This document shows positions 7,621 to 16,167 of a stretch of 64,000 nucleotides of DNA, piece by piece. The number at the start of each line of letters is the position of its first letter. Positions within the stretch are counted from its first letter, which is position 1. Under the pieces are notes generated by a model, which worked only from the letters and a program-made list of their open reading frames with translations, searched no databases and was not told the DNA's origin. The translations under genes were made by a program, and so were the position numbers. Source of the DNA: Eubacterium multiforme (GTDB taxonomy: Bacteria; Bacillota; Clostridia; Clostridiales; Clostridiaceae); the NCBI RefSeq assembly GCF_030813415.1, contig NZ_JAUSUF010000005.1, positions 62,001 through 126,000 on the forward strand. The letters are read 5' to 3'.

Positions 7621-9240
7621 TTGAATTCTATAGTGTTGACAATTATAACTTTAATGGGTGGACTTGGATTATTTCTTTATGGAATGAAATTAATGGGAGA
7701 TGGTCTAGAAAACGCCGCTGGAGAAGGTTTAAAAAAGATTCTTGAAAAAGTTACATCAAATCCAATTGTTGCAGTTTTAGTTGGAGCTGCAGTTACAGCC
7801 GTAGTACAAAGTAGTAGTGCTACAACAGTAATGGTTGTTGGTTTTGTTAATGCAGGCCTTATGAATTTAGCTCAGGCAGCTGGAGTAATAATGGGAGCAA
7901 ATATTGGTACAACAATAACAGCTCAATTAGTAGCTTTTAAGCTTGATAGTGTAGCACCAATATTTGTATTTGTAGGTGCAACTATGGTTATGGTTGCTAA
8001 AGTTAGAAAGAAAAGAGAAATTGGTAATATAATATTAGGTTTTGGTATATTATTTATTGGTATGGGAATGATGAGTGATGCTATGAAACCATTAGAAACA
8101 TTACCAATGTTTAAACACTTAATAATGGCTATTAGCGATAACATGTTTATAGGAATAGTTGTAGGGGCGGCAATTACTGCAATACTTCAAAGTTCATCTG
8201 CAACAACAGGTATACTTATAGCACTTGCAACAACAGGAACACTTGATATAAATGCAGCATTACCTATATTATTTGGATGTAATATTGGTACATGTATAAC
8301 AGCTATGCTTGCAACTATTGGTGCAAATAAAACAGCACATAAAGCGGCTCTGTTACATCTTATATTCAATGTGGGAGGAACCATAATCTTTATACCATTC
8401 TTAGGACTTCTTGGACAACTAGTTCAACATATTAGTCCAGGAGATGTTGAAAGACAAATTGCAAATTCACATACAGTATTTAATATTGCAAATACAATAG
8501 TTTTATTACCACTTAGAAACTATCTAATTTTAATAGTTAATAAGTTAGTTCCAGGAAAAGATGAAGTTGAAAAAGTTGGACCAAAATATATTGATGATAG
8601 ATTACTTGAAACACCAGTAATTGCAGCTGGACAAGTTATAAAAGAAACTATAAGAATGGCTAACAAGGCAGAACAAAATCTTGAATTATCTATGAAGGCA
8701 TTTATGGAGCAAGATGAAGCTTTAATAAAGAAAGTATATGATAATGAAGAGATAATAAATGTTTTAGAAGAGGCAATAACTACTTATTTAGTTAAACTAT
8801 CAAAATGTGAGTTATCAGACAAAGAAAGTAGTATAGTTTCATCAACATTCCACATAGTAACTGATATTGAGAGAATAGGGGATCATGCAGAAAATATTGC
8901 AGATCTTGCAGTTCAAAAATCAAATAAAAAATTACAATACAGTGAAGATGCTATAGATGAATTATATGAAATATATAACTATACAAGAACAGCATTGCAA
9001 TTAGCTATAGAAAGTTATGAAAATAGAGATGTTAATAAAGCAAGCAGCATTAACTTTGTAGAAGAAAGAATAGATGTATCTCAAAAGAATTATAGAGATA
9101 AACATATAAAGAGATTATATGATGGTAAGTGTAATGCTTATGCAGGAACTATATTCTTAGATTTAATTTCAAATTTTGAAAGAATTGGAGATCATGCTAC
9201 AAATATTGCTGAAAGTGTAATAGAAAATAATACATTATAA
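7621..9240 (+). CDS. Na+/phosphate cotransporter family protein with PhoU-like C-terminal domain
   Basis: 539 residues. Two inverted Na_Pi_cotrans repeats each contain the QSSSATT motif (63-69 and 190-196), the hallmark of NptA/YjbB-like sodium-phosphate carriers. A soluble helical PhoU-like region covers about 340-539, with two copies of the FERIGDHA-type motif (TDIERIGDHAENIADLA and SNFERIGDHATNIAESV). It probably moves phosphate across the membrane with sodium; direction and substrate are inferred from the family. The start is TTG at 7621, with GGAGG 7 bases upstream. It is monocistronic, closed by a good terminator. Confidence 0.92.
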   Translation: MNSIVLTIITLMGGLGLFLYGMKLMGDGLENAAGEGLKKILEKVTSNPIVAVLVGAAVTAVVQSSSATTVMVVGFVNAGLMNLAQAAGVIMGANIGTTITAQLVAFKLDSVAPIFVFVGATMVMVAKVRKKREIGNIILGFGILFIGMGMMSDAMKPLETLPMFKHLIMAISDNMFIGIVVGAAITAILQSSSATTGILIALATTGTLDINAALPILFGCNIGTCITAMLATIGANKTAHKAALLHLIFNVGGTIIFIPFLGLLGQLVQHISPGDVERQIANSHTVFNIANTIVLLPLRNYLILIVNKLVPGKDEVEKVGPKYIDDRLLETPVIAAGQVIKETIRMANKAEQNLELSMKAFMEQDEALIKKVYDNEEIINVLEEAITTYLVKLSKCELSDKESSIVSSTFHIVTDIERIGDHAENIADLAVQKSNKKLQYSEDAIDELYEIYNYTRTALQLAIESYENRDVNKASSINFVEERIDVSQKNYRDKHIKRLYDGKCNAYAGTIFLDLISNFERIGDHATNIAESVIENNTL

Positions 9241-9252
9241 TTAAGTTTAGAA

Positions 9253-9288
9253 ATAGGAATTAGATTTATCTAGTTCCTATTTTTTTAT
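9253..9288 (+). terminator. Terminator after the Na/phosphate transporter
   Basis: Stem ATAGGAA-T-TAGAT paired with ATCTA-G-TTCCTAT (9253-9280), one G.T wobble, TT loop, then a T run. Confidence 0.9.
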
Positions 9289-9376
9289 GTTTTTGGATAG
9301 AATTAAAAAATTTAAAAAGAATAAATAATTAGCTTATTCACATAATAAACCTATAAATATTTATAGGAGGAGAAGT

Positions 9377-10051
9377 ATGAAATTTTTAAAAAGCTTGTTA
9401 ATAGCCGTAGCATTTTTAACTATAGGTTGTGAAATGCAAGTAATGGGAGCTGAAAAGGCTAAAGAATATAAAATTTTAATTGATCCAGGTCATGGAGGAT
9501 ATGATGGAGGAGCTAAATCAAAAGGTGGAGTAATAGAAAAGGATATTAACTTACAAATAAGTTTAAAGTTAAAAGAGACATTAAAAAAAGAAGGATATAC
9601 AGTTTATATGACAAGGGATGATGATATTGCATTATCTAATAGAAAAAAAGAAGATTTAGAAATTAGATGTGAAAAGAAAAAAGAAACAGAGTGTGATGCT
9701 TTTATATCCATTCATCAAAATATGTTTAGTAGTGGTAAAAGTAAAGGGACACAGGTTTGGTATTCTAGCAATGAAAGTAGTAAAAGATTAGCAGAAAGCA
9801 TCCAACAATCTGTTAAGGAAACCCTTCAGCCTAATAATAATAGACTAGCTAAGGATGCTAAAAAATCATATAAAATACTTAGGGATGATTATAATGGTGC
9901 AAGCGTAATTGTTGAGTGTGGATTTTTATCTAATAGGGATGAAGAAGCAAAGTTACAAAATGATGATTATCAAAATAAAATTGCTTTAGAAATATCAAAA
10001 GGAGTAAAGAGATATTTTGAAGAAAAACCATCAGAACCAATATTGAAGTAA
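9377..10051 (+). CDS. cwlD: N-acetylmuramoyl-L-alanine amidase, CwlD-like (Amidase_3)
   Basis: 224 residues with an N-terminal signal or anchor segment (about 1-24, FLKSLLIAVAFLTIGC). The zinc ligands and catalytic residues of Amidase_3 are all present: His39 in DPGHGG, Glu54 in GGVIEKDINL, His113 in ISIHQN and the catalytic Glu180 in SVIVECGFLSN. The enzyme removes peptides from muramic acid. CwlD proteins of this length work with PdaA to make muramic-delta-lactam in the spore cortex, which germination enzymes need; that role is inferred from size and single-domain layout. A Cys at 18 resembles a weak lipobox. It has its own ribosome site (ATAGGAGGAG) and terminator. Confidence 0.85.
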   Translation: MKFLKSLLIAVAFLTIGCEMQVMGAEKAKEYKILIDPGHGGYDGGAKSKGGVIEKDINLQISLKLKETLKKEGYTVYMTRDDDIALSNRKKEDLEIRCEKKKETECDAFISIHQNMFSSGKSKGTQVWYSSNESSKRLAESIQQSVKETLQPNNNRLAKDAKKSYKILRDDYNGASVIVECGFLSNRDEEAKLQNDDYQNKIALEISKGVKRYFEEKPSEPILK

Positions 10052-10075
10052 TTTGAGATATTTCCCAGGAAAAAG

Positions 10076-10106
10076 AGGATTAATGTCTAAAACATTAATC
10101 CTTTTC
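10076..10106 (+). terminator. Terminator after the CwlD-like amidase
   Basis: Perfect 11-bp stem AGGATTAATGT (10076-10086) and ACATTAATCCT (10092-10102), followed by TTTTC. Confidence 0.82.
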
Positions 10107-10198
10107 ACTATTATATAAACAATTTTTTAAGAAACATTGTCAGTTGTTGTAATTTTAATGATAAATTTATAAACTGAGTATGAGAGGAGATGGCTTTT

Positions 10199-11041
10199 AT
10201 GAGAGAAGTTAGTGTAAATAAAGTGAGGGATGTTGTTAGAGACTTATGTATTGAGTCAAATTATTATATAGGTGAGGATATTAAAGACAAGCTTACTTAT
10301 TATAAAGATAATGAAGATTATCCAATTGCAAAAGAAATTTTAGAGCAGATAATTGAAAACGACAACATTGCTGAAACAGAAGAAGTACCTATGTGCCAAG
10401 ATACTGGAATGACCTGTGTCTTTGTAGAGATTGGACAAGATGTTCATTTTGTTGATGGAGATTTAGAAGATGCAATTAATGAAGGTGTTAGAAGAGGTTA
10501 TATAGAAGGATATCTTAGAAAATCTGTTGTATCAGATCCAATAGAAAGGATTAATACAAAAGATAATACTCCAGCTATTATTTATTATAAAATTGTTGAA
10601 GGGGATAAAGTAAAAATAATAGTTGCACCTAAAGGTGCAGGTTCTGAAAACATGAGCAAAATAGCAATGCTTAAACCATCAGATGGATTAGAGGGAGTAA
10701 AAGAATTTATTTTAAAAACTGTTGAAGAAGCAGGACCTAATCCATGTCCACCGATGATTGTTGGAGTTGGAATTGGGGGAACCTTTGATAAGGCAGCATT
10801 TTTGGCAAAAAAAGCTTTAACAAGATCACTTAATGAACCTAATAAAAATAAATTTTATGCACAGCTTGAAGAGGAATTACTTAAAAATATTAACAAGTTA
10901 GGAATAGGGCCACAAGGTTTTGGAGGATTAACAACTGCTTTAGGAGTAAATATTGAAGTATATCCAACTCATATAGCAACATTACCTGTTGCTGTTAATA
11001 TAAGTTGTCATGCTACAAGACATAAAGAAAAGGTTATATAA
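10199..11041 (+). CDS. fumA: Class I fumarate hydratase, alpha subunit
   Basis: 280 residues from ATG 10199, the standard length for the alpha subunit of two-part class I fumarase/tartrate dehydratase. An upstream in-frame ATG at 10190 directly touches the Shine-Dalgarno AGGAG (10185-10189), so 10199 with 9-base spacing is preferred. The oxygen-sensitive [4Fe-4S] cluster ligands are Cys66 (CQDTG), Cys183 (NPCPP) and Cys270 (SCHATRH). With the beta subunit it interconverts fumarate and malate. L(+)-tartrate dehydratase is the alternative substrate class and cannot be excluded by sequence. Confidence 0.92.
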   Translation: MREVSVNKVRDVVRDLCIESNYYIGEDIKDKLTYYKDNEDYPIAKEILEQIIENDNIAETEEVPMCQDTGMTCVFVEIGQDVHFVDGDLEDAINEGVRRGYIEGYLRKSVVSDPIERINTKDNTPAIIYYKIVEGDKVKIIVAPKGAGSENMSKIAMLKPSDGLEGVKEFILKTVEEAGPNPCPPMIVGVGIGGTFDKAAFLAKKALTRSLNEPNKNKFYAQLEEELLKNINKLGIGPQGFGGLTTALGVNIEVYPTHIATLPVAVNISCHATRHKEKVI

Positions 11042-11060
11042 AAAAAGGGGATGTGTTATT

Positions 11061-11621
11061 TTGATTAAAAGGATTACAACACCACTTACTGAAGAAAAAG
11101 TTAAAGATTTAAAATGTGGAGATTCAGTGCTTTTATCAGGGAAATTATATACAGCAAGGGATGCAGCTCACAAGAGATTAATAGATATTTTAGATAGGGG
11201 AGAAGAACTTCCTATAAATATAAAGGATGAAACTATATACTATGTTGGACCAACACCAGCAAAACCTGGAGAGGTTATAGGATCAGCTGGACCAACAACA
11301 AGTTATAGAATGGATGCTTATTCACCTAAACTTTTAGATTTAGGGTTAAAGGGTATGATAGGAAAGGGTAAAAGAAATAAAGAAGTTATAAATTCAATGA
11401 AGAAAAATAATGCAGTTTATTTTGGAGCTATTGGAGGAGCCGCAGCCCTTATAGGAAAATGTATTACAGCATCAGAAGTTATTTTATATGAAGACTTAGG
11501 ATCAGAAGCAATTAGAAGATTAGAAGTTAAGGATCTTCCTTTAATAGTAGTAATAGATTCAGAAGGAAATAATCTTTATGAAAAAGGAAGAGAAGAATAT
11601 AAAGAGATGTTAGATAAATAA
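11061..11621 (+). CDS. fumB: Class I fumarate hydratase, beta subunit
   Basis: About 186 residues beginning at TTG 11061 (MIKRITTPL), 10 bases after a GGGG Shine-Dalgarno and 19 bases after the alpha-subunit stop. Family motifs are LLSGKLYTARDAAHKR (near 25-40) and GPTTSYRMD near 78-86. The beta subunit supplies the rest of the active site of the iron-sulfur fumarase. The longer reading frame that opens upstream overlaps the alpha gene and lacks a ribosome site, so it was not used. Its stop codon lies in the stem of a two-way terminator. Confidence 0.92.
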   Translation: MIKRITTPLTEEKVKDLKCGDSVLLSGKLYTARDAAHKRLIDILDRGEELPINIKDETIYYVGPTPAKPGEVIGSAGPTTSYRMDAYSPKLLDLGLKGMIGKGKRNKEVINSMKKNNAVYFGAIGGAAALIGKCITASEVILYEDLGSEAIRRLEVKDLPLIVVIDSEGNNLYEKGREEYKEMLDK

Positions 11622-11668
11622 AAATAAAAGGTATAAATCTTTTTTAAGATTTATACCTTTTATTTTTA
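11621..11668. terminator. Bidirectional terminator between fumB and yitT-like gene
   Basis: Perfect 21-bp stem (11621-11641 with 11646-11666) around a TTTT loop, with A and T tracts that serve both strands. It overlaps the stop codons of both convergent genes. Confidence 0.93.
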
Positions 11669-12523
11669 TACATTTTTAAAGCCTTTTCCTTTAACTTCTG
11701 ATGTATCAACTATAGTAATAAATGCCATAGGATCAACACCATAAATTTTATTTTTTAAAGATAACATTTCACGAGTTGAAACTATACAGTAAAGCATTTT
11801 ATCTTTCTTGTGAGTATATTCACCTTCTATTGGAATAGAAGTTACTCCTCTATGCATGTCTTTAATTACAAAGTCTATTATTTCTTGACTCTTATTTGTT
11901 ATTATAAGTAAAAGCTTTCTGCTATTAAACCCTTGAAGAACTCTATCTAAAACAATTCCTTGAGTAAAAATAGAAAGCATTGTATAAAGTGCTCTTGGAA
12001 GTCCAAAAACAACTGCACCAACAATAACAATAATACAATTTAATATAAAACCAAGTTTTCCAATTTCAAAACTTGAGTACTTTTTTCTAATTAACATAGT
12101 TATTATATCAGTTCCGCCAGTAGATCCATTTCTTAAAAAAACAAGTCCATAGCCAATACCGCATAAAACACCACCATATATACAGTAAAGTAAAGTATCA
12201 TTTATTCTAATTGCTGTAGATAATGGTTTAGTTATAATAAGTGCTAATGATAATGATGTCATACCAATAGCAGAATAAAGAGTAAAGCATTTACTAAGTT
12301 TTTTGTAGCTTAATATAAATAAAGGTATATTAAGAACAAAAACTACAATTCCGGCTGGCACATCAAATAAATATTGAAAAATAAGTGCTACACCAGTTGC
12401 TCCACCACTTAATAATTTAGCATGAGTTAAAAATAAATTAACTCCAAGGGAAGCAATAATACAACCAGCAAAAATAATAATAACATCCAGTACAAAAGTT
12501 TTACTTTTTAGTAGTTTAATCAT
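11666..12523 (-). CDS. YitT family membrane protein (DUF161 + DUF2179)
   Basis: 285 residues. Five to six transmembrane helices fill about 10-200, with the glycine-rich LSGGATGVALIFQYLF and FLRNGSTGGTDIITMLI segments typical of YitT/DUF161. A cytosolic DUF2179 domain (about 200-285, including YCIVSTREM and DPMAFITIVD) follows. The molecular function of the family is not settled. It is monocistronic and convergent with the fumarase operon. Confidence 0.9.
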   Translation of the reverse strand: MIKLLKSKTFVLDVIIIFAGCIIASLGVNLFLTHAKLLSGGATGVALIFQYLFDVPAGIVVFVLNIPLFILSYKKLSKCFTLYSAIGMTSLSLALIITKPLSTAIRINDTLLYCIYGGVLCGIGYGLVFLRNGSTGGTDIITMLIRKKYSSFEIGKLGFILNCIIVIVGAVVFGLPRALYTMLSIFTQGIVLDRVLQGFNSRKLLLIITNKSQEIIDFVIKDMHRGVTSIPIEGEYTHKKDKMLYCIVSTREMLSLKNKIYGVDPMAFITIVDTSEVKGKGFKNV

Positions 12524-12780
12524 GATAATCTCCTAAATATATATTTATATAATATCTTTGTCTATTATATATAAAAATTGGAATAAAGTTAATGTCTAAA
12601 TAATAGATAATTCAAGCAAAATATGGGTTAATTACATTGATAAATTAAATGAAATCAGTAACCTTATTAATAACTCTAAAAAGATATAAATAGCTACATA
12701 ATTTAACTATATTTTATAGACATATAAATATTAATAAAGGATAATTATAATATAAGTTAATAAATGGAGGATATTTATAT

Positions 12781-12942
12781 ATGTTTAACTTTAAATTACC
12801 TGGAAATTTAAAAATTAAAAAAATAATACTAGCAATACTTATAATTGTATGTTTAGGAATTTTAGTGAATAAATTAGTCCTTAATAAAGGAAATACTAAT
12901 AAAAGTAATATAAATACAGAAACACAAATAAAGAGCAAATAA
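12781..12942 (+). CDS. Small single-pass membrane protein, 53 aa, unknown function
   Basis: Short open frame, not recognised. ATG 12781 is preceded by GGAGG at 12766-12770, a proper 10-base spacing, and the frame runs to TAA 12940-12942. The peptide has a basic amphipathic start (FNFKLPGNLKIKK), one hydrophobic helix (IILAILIIVCLGILV, about 15-29) and a polar Asn/Lys-rich tail, so it is probably an inner-membrane peptide with a short outside tail. The stop overlaps the stem of a strong two-way terminator, which supports it as a real transcription unit. A longer antisense frame here (12714-12950) has no ribosome site and is discarded. Confidence 0.6.
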   Translation: MFNFKLPGNLKIKKIILAILIIVCLGILVNKLVLNKGNTNKSNINTETQIKSK

Positions 12943-12980
12943 AAGCACAATGAAATTTATTTTTCATTGTGCTTTTATTT
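12937..12980. terminator. Bidirectional terminator between the small membrane protein and ABC permease
   Basis: Perfect 19-bp stem (12937-12955 with 12962-12980) containing AAAAGCACAATG and its complement. It overlaps the stop codons of both convergent genes. Confidence 0.93.
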
Positions 12981-14550
12981 AAAGTTCTATAGTATCAAAT
13001 ATACTTTTAGAAAAGTGCATTAATATAAAGGACATTAAAATATTATATAAAGAAATTCCAATATAAAGAGGGTAATTTCCTAAATATTTAAAATTAATTC
13101 CTATAAAAGTTCCAATTAATATTGATGGTAGTATGTATATAAATAAGCTAAGGAATTTAATCAAAGCTTTAATAGTATTATTAGAAACTCTATCAAATAG
13201 CTTATAACTAAATACTCCGCCATAAGTACTTAAAAATACAAATGTAATATAAGTTATAATACAAAAGATAATCTCTATAATATCTGGATGAATTATAAAG
13301 CCTAGTACTAAAAACATAAGTATTCCATCTATTGAGGCTTTTATAATTGCAGATAATGTTGAGTAGAACATTTTTCTTTTACTGCTATCTGGTATTAAAA
13401 AGATTGAAGGATTGTTAAATTCCAGTGTCCATTTTGAGCCTGATGAAAATAGGACAAGAAGATATACAGATAAACAAAAGAAAATAAATAAATCTGATTT
13501 TAAAAATATTCCCCATAAAACAGCAAGAGAAATAAATATTACTGTAGTTATATTTAGAAAATAAAATCCAGTTTTCTTATATTCAAGAAGTTGTCTTCTA
13601 AAAATAGCTTTAGAAAATTTAGAAGAATAATTATCAGTAACATTTTTTCTTGTCCATGGCTTATATTTTAATTTACTATAATCAAGTTGTTTTGCATCAT
13701 AAACACTGTTTTTATATTGAGTTGCAGTTTCTCTTGCTTCAGCAGAAGAAATTACATCTTCATAAAAATCTAAATTCAACTTACATAATATGTATATAAA
13801 TATAACTGTAAAAATAATAAATCCTAAAATAGGATAAATAATATTAAAAGAAAAACCACTAAACATTAAGGAAGCCATACTTTTACTAAAACCAATTAAG
13901 GGTACATAATCCCAAATAGAAGAGGTTGATAAATGTATAAATGAATTAAAGTAATCATGACTTTTATATATTTCTAAGCCAAAATACAAAATAACCATAA
14001 GAATTATTGATAAAAATATATTTTTAAATAATTTTTTCCTTTTAGGAAAATGAAAAAACATTCCATAAACCATTAAGGATAAAGCACTTGAACTAAAGGT
14101 AATCAATATAATTAGTAAAATTAAAATAAGAAAACCTTCAATAGTTAATCCAAATTTATTAATTAATATTGGAATTTGAAATAAAATAAAAAATGAAAGT
14201 ACAAAGCCAGAAGCTATTTCTTTCAAAAATCCATAAACTAAAATTTTAATATTACTTATAGGTGAAGTGAAAAGTAAATTTACATCAGCCATCGAATAAG
14301 AAAATCCTTTTTTACTTATACCTGAGTATATAGATAACAAAAATAATATTAAAGATATAATTGTTACTATACCTATAAATAAATCAGGAGAAAAATTAGA
14401 TTTAGATCTTTCTCCTAAAAATAATGGAAAAAATGATAATCCTAAAATAATAATAAAAAATATGTAAGGAATAGCTTTAGTTGGCTTTGATTTAAAACTT
14501 TTAAAATAATTTATTGTATTTCTTTTTAATAAGTATAAAAATGAGCTCAT
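12979..14550 (-). CDS. ABC exporter permease (putative ABC exporter family)
   Basis: 523 residues with about eleven to twelve hydrophobic segments and a cytosolic stretch near 265-325. Its ATG (complement of 14548-14550) overlaps the ATPase stop in a TAATG junction, so translation is coupled. It belongs to the group of large clostridial exporters of unknown substrate. The operon is divergent from a two-component system, which suggests that system may control it. Confidence 0.8.
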   Translation of the reverse strand: MSSFLYLLKRNTINYFKSFKSKPTKAIPYIFFIIILGLSFFPLFLGERSKSNFSPDLFIGIVTIISLILFLLSIYSGISKKGFSYSMADVNLLFTSPISNIKILVYGFLKEIASGFVLSFFILFQIPILINKFGLTIEGFLILILLIILITFSSSALSLMVYGMFFHFPKRKKLFKNIFLSIILMVILYFGLEIYKSHDYFNSFIHLSTSSIWDYVPLIGFSKSMASLMFSGFSFNIIYPILGFIIFTVIFIYILCKLNLDFYEDVISSAEARETATQYKNSVYDAKQLDYSKLKYKPWTRKNVTDNYSSKFSKAIFRRQLLEYKKTGFYFLNITTVIFISLAVLWGIFLKSDLFIFFCLSVYLLVLFSSGSKWTLEFNNPSIFLIPDSSKRKMFYSTLSAIIKASIDGILMFLVLGFIIHPDIIEIIFCIITYITFVFLSTYGGVFSYKLFDRVSNNTIKALIKFLSLFIYILPSILIGTFIGINFKYLGNYPLYIGISLYNILMSFILMHFSKSIFDTIEL

Positions 14551-15290
14551 TAAATAACACCTTCCTCTAAGTTAGTATTATTTTTAGAATCAGTATATTT
14601 AAAGAAAATATCTTCTAAATTTTCACCACTTTTCATAAGTTCTTCTTCAAGTTCTAGTTTGGTTTTATCCAAAACTATTTCACCAGTTTTCATAAGTAAA
14701 ACTCTATCCCATAGCTCTTCTACTGATGAAAGAAGGTGAGTACTTATTAGTATAGTAGTTCCTTCATTTTTTAGTTTTAATATAAGATTCTTTAACTCCT
14801 TAATAGCTTTAGGGTCTAAACCTATCATTGGTTCATCTAATAAAAGAAGTTTTGGCTTTGTAATTAAGGATACACACAAACTAACCTTTTGCTGCATACC
14901 CTTTGAAAGTTCGGAGCCAAGTTTATCTAATTTATCATCAAGGTCAAAAATATTAAATAAATAGTTAGCATATTCTTCGTAATCTTCAATTCCATAGGCT
15001 TTAGCTATGAAGTGGATATGCTCCTTTACTGTAAGTAATGGATATAATCCAGGAAGTTCAGGAACATAAGAAAAGGATTTCTTGCCATCTATACTTTTAT
15101 TAAGGTTATTATCTATAAGGATTTCACCATCATATCTTAAAAGACCAGCTATTGATTTAATTGTAGTTGATTTTCCAGCACCATTAGGACCTGCTAGTAC
15201 ACAAACTTCTCCCCTATTTAAATTAAAGCTAATGTTTTTTAAAGCAGGTACCTTTTTAAATTTTTTCGTTAGATTAGTTATTTTAAGCAT
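14550..15290 (-). CDS. ABC transporter ATP-binding protein
   Basis: 246 residues. Walker A is GPNGAGKST (34-42), the signature is LSKGMQQK, Walker B is LLLLDEPMIGLD and the H-loop is STHLLSSVEEL; all are intact. It powers the downstream permease, with which it shares a one-base start/stop overlap. The upstream divergent region holds direct repeats that could bind the neighbouring response regulator. Confidence 0.92.
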   Translation of the reverse strand: MLKITNLTKKFKKVPALKNISFNLNRGEVCVLAGPNGAGKSTTIKSIAGLLRYDGEILIDNNLNKSIDGKKSFSYVPELPGLYPLLTVKEHIHFIAKAYGIEDYEEYANYLFNIFDLDDKLDKLGSELSKGMQQKVSLCVSLITKPKLLLLDEPMIGLDPKAIKELKNLILKLKNEGTTILISTHLLSSVEELWDRVLLMKTGEIVLDKTKLELEEELMKSGENLEDIFFKYTDSKNNTNLEEGVI

Positions 15291-15381
15291 TAAGCTTACC
15301 CCCTTTTATTATTGGATATAATTAAGTAGTATAATAGTATGATATAATAACATAATTTCCCTGTAAATCATAAAAATTATA

Positions 15382-15405
15382 TTTAAGTAAAGTTTAAGTT
15401 TTAAG
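15382..15405 (+). promoter_or_regulatory. Candidate response-regulator binding repeats
   Basis: TTTAAGT occurs at 15382-15388 and again at 15393-15399, a start-to-start distance of 11 bases, followed by TTTAAG at 15400-15405. Direct repeats one helical turn apart are typical OmpR-family sites. They sit between the divergent ABC operon and the response regulator gene. AT-richness makes chance matches possible. Confidence 0.35.
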
Positions 15406-15482
15406 AATTTCGTAACAAAGATAGATGTTATTTATAGTGGATTTACGATAAGATAAAGATAAGGAAAGGAGTGTCTATAATT

Positions 15483-16166
15483 ATGTTTAATATTTTAGTG
15501 GTAGATGATGAAAAAGAAATAAGAGATGCAATAAATATATATTTAAGAGGAGAAAACTTAAAGGTATTTAATGCAGCAAATGGATTTGAGGCTCTAGAAA
15601 TATTAGAAGAAAAAAATATTCATCTCATAGTTCTTGATATAATGATGCCAAAGTTAGATGGAATAAAGACATGTCTAAAAATTAGAGAAAACAATAATAT
15701 TCCTATAATAATGCTTTCAGCAAAAGGGGAAGATTCAGATAAAATTTTAGGATTAAATGTAGGAGCAGATGATTATATAACAAAACCCTTTAATCATTTA
15801 GAACTTGTAGCAAGAGTAAAGTCTCAACTTAGAAGATATGAAAAACCATTATCTATGGAAAATAAAGACTTTATAAAGGTGAAGGATCTTGAAATTGATA
15901 CTGTAGCAAAGAAGGTTACAGTTAGAGGAGAAGAGATAAAAGTAACAGCAACAGAATATAAGATACTTGTACTTTTAGCTTCAAATCTTGGAAGAGTATT
16001 TTCAATTAAGGAGATATATGAGAAGGTTTGGGAAGAACCATTTTATAAAAGTGAGAACACAGTTACAGTTCATATAAGAAGAATAAGAGAAAAAATTGAG
16101 ATTAATACTAAAGAGCCTGAATATATAAAGGTGGTATGGGGAATTGGATACAAGATTGAAAAATAA
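15483..16166 (+). CDS. OmpR/PhoB-family response regulator
   Basis: 227 residues from ATG 15483. An upstream GTG at 15471 overlaps the Shine-Dalgarno AAAGGAG (15465-15471) and is unlikely. The receiver domain covers 1-115, with the acidic pair Asp8/Asp9, phospho-acceptor Asp52 (VLDIMMPKLDG) and Lys101 (KPF). The winged-helix DNA-binding domain covers about 130-227, ending in the usual TVHIRRIREKIE and VWGIGYKIE segments. It is encoded immediately upstream of its histidine kinase and divergently from an ABC exporter, a likely target. Confidence 0.95.
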   Translation: MFNILVVDDEKEIRDAINIYLRGENLKVFNAANGFEALEILEEKNIHLIVLDIMMPKLDGIKTCLKIRENNNIPIIMLSAKGEDSDKILGLNVGADDYITKPFNHLELVARVKSQLRRYEKPLSMENKDFIKVKDLEIDTVAKKVTVRGEEIKVTATEYKILVLLASNLGRVFSIKEIYEKVWEEPFYKSENTVTVHIRRIREKIEINTKEPEYIKVVWGIGYKIEK

Positions 16167-16167
16167 A

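Noticed and set aside
12714-12950. Minus-strand frame of 78 codons opposite the small membrane peptide
   Set aside because: No ribosome site, and the plus-strand frame has one plus a matching terminator.
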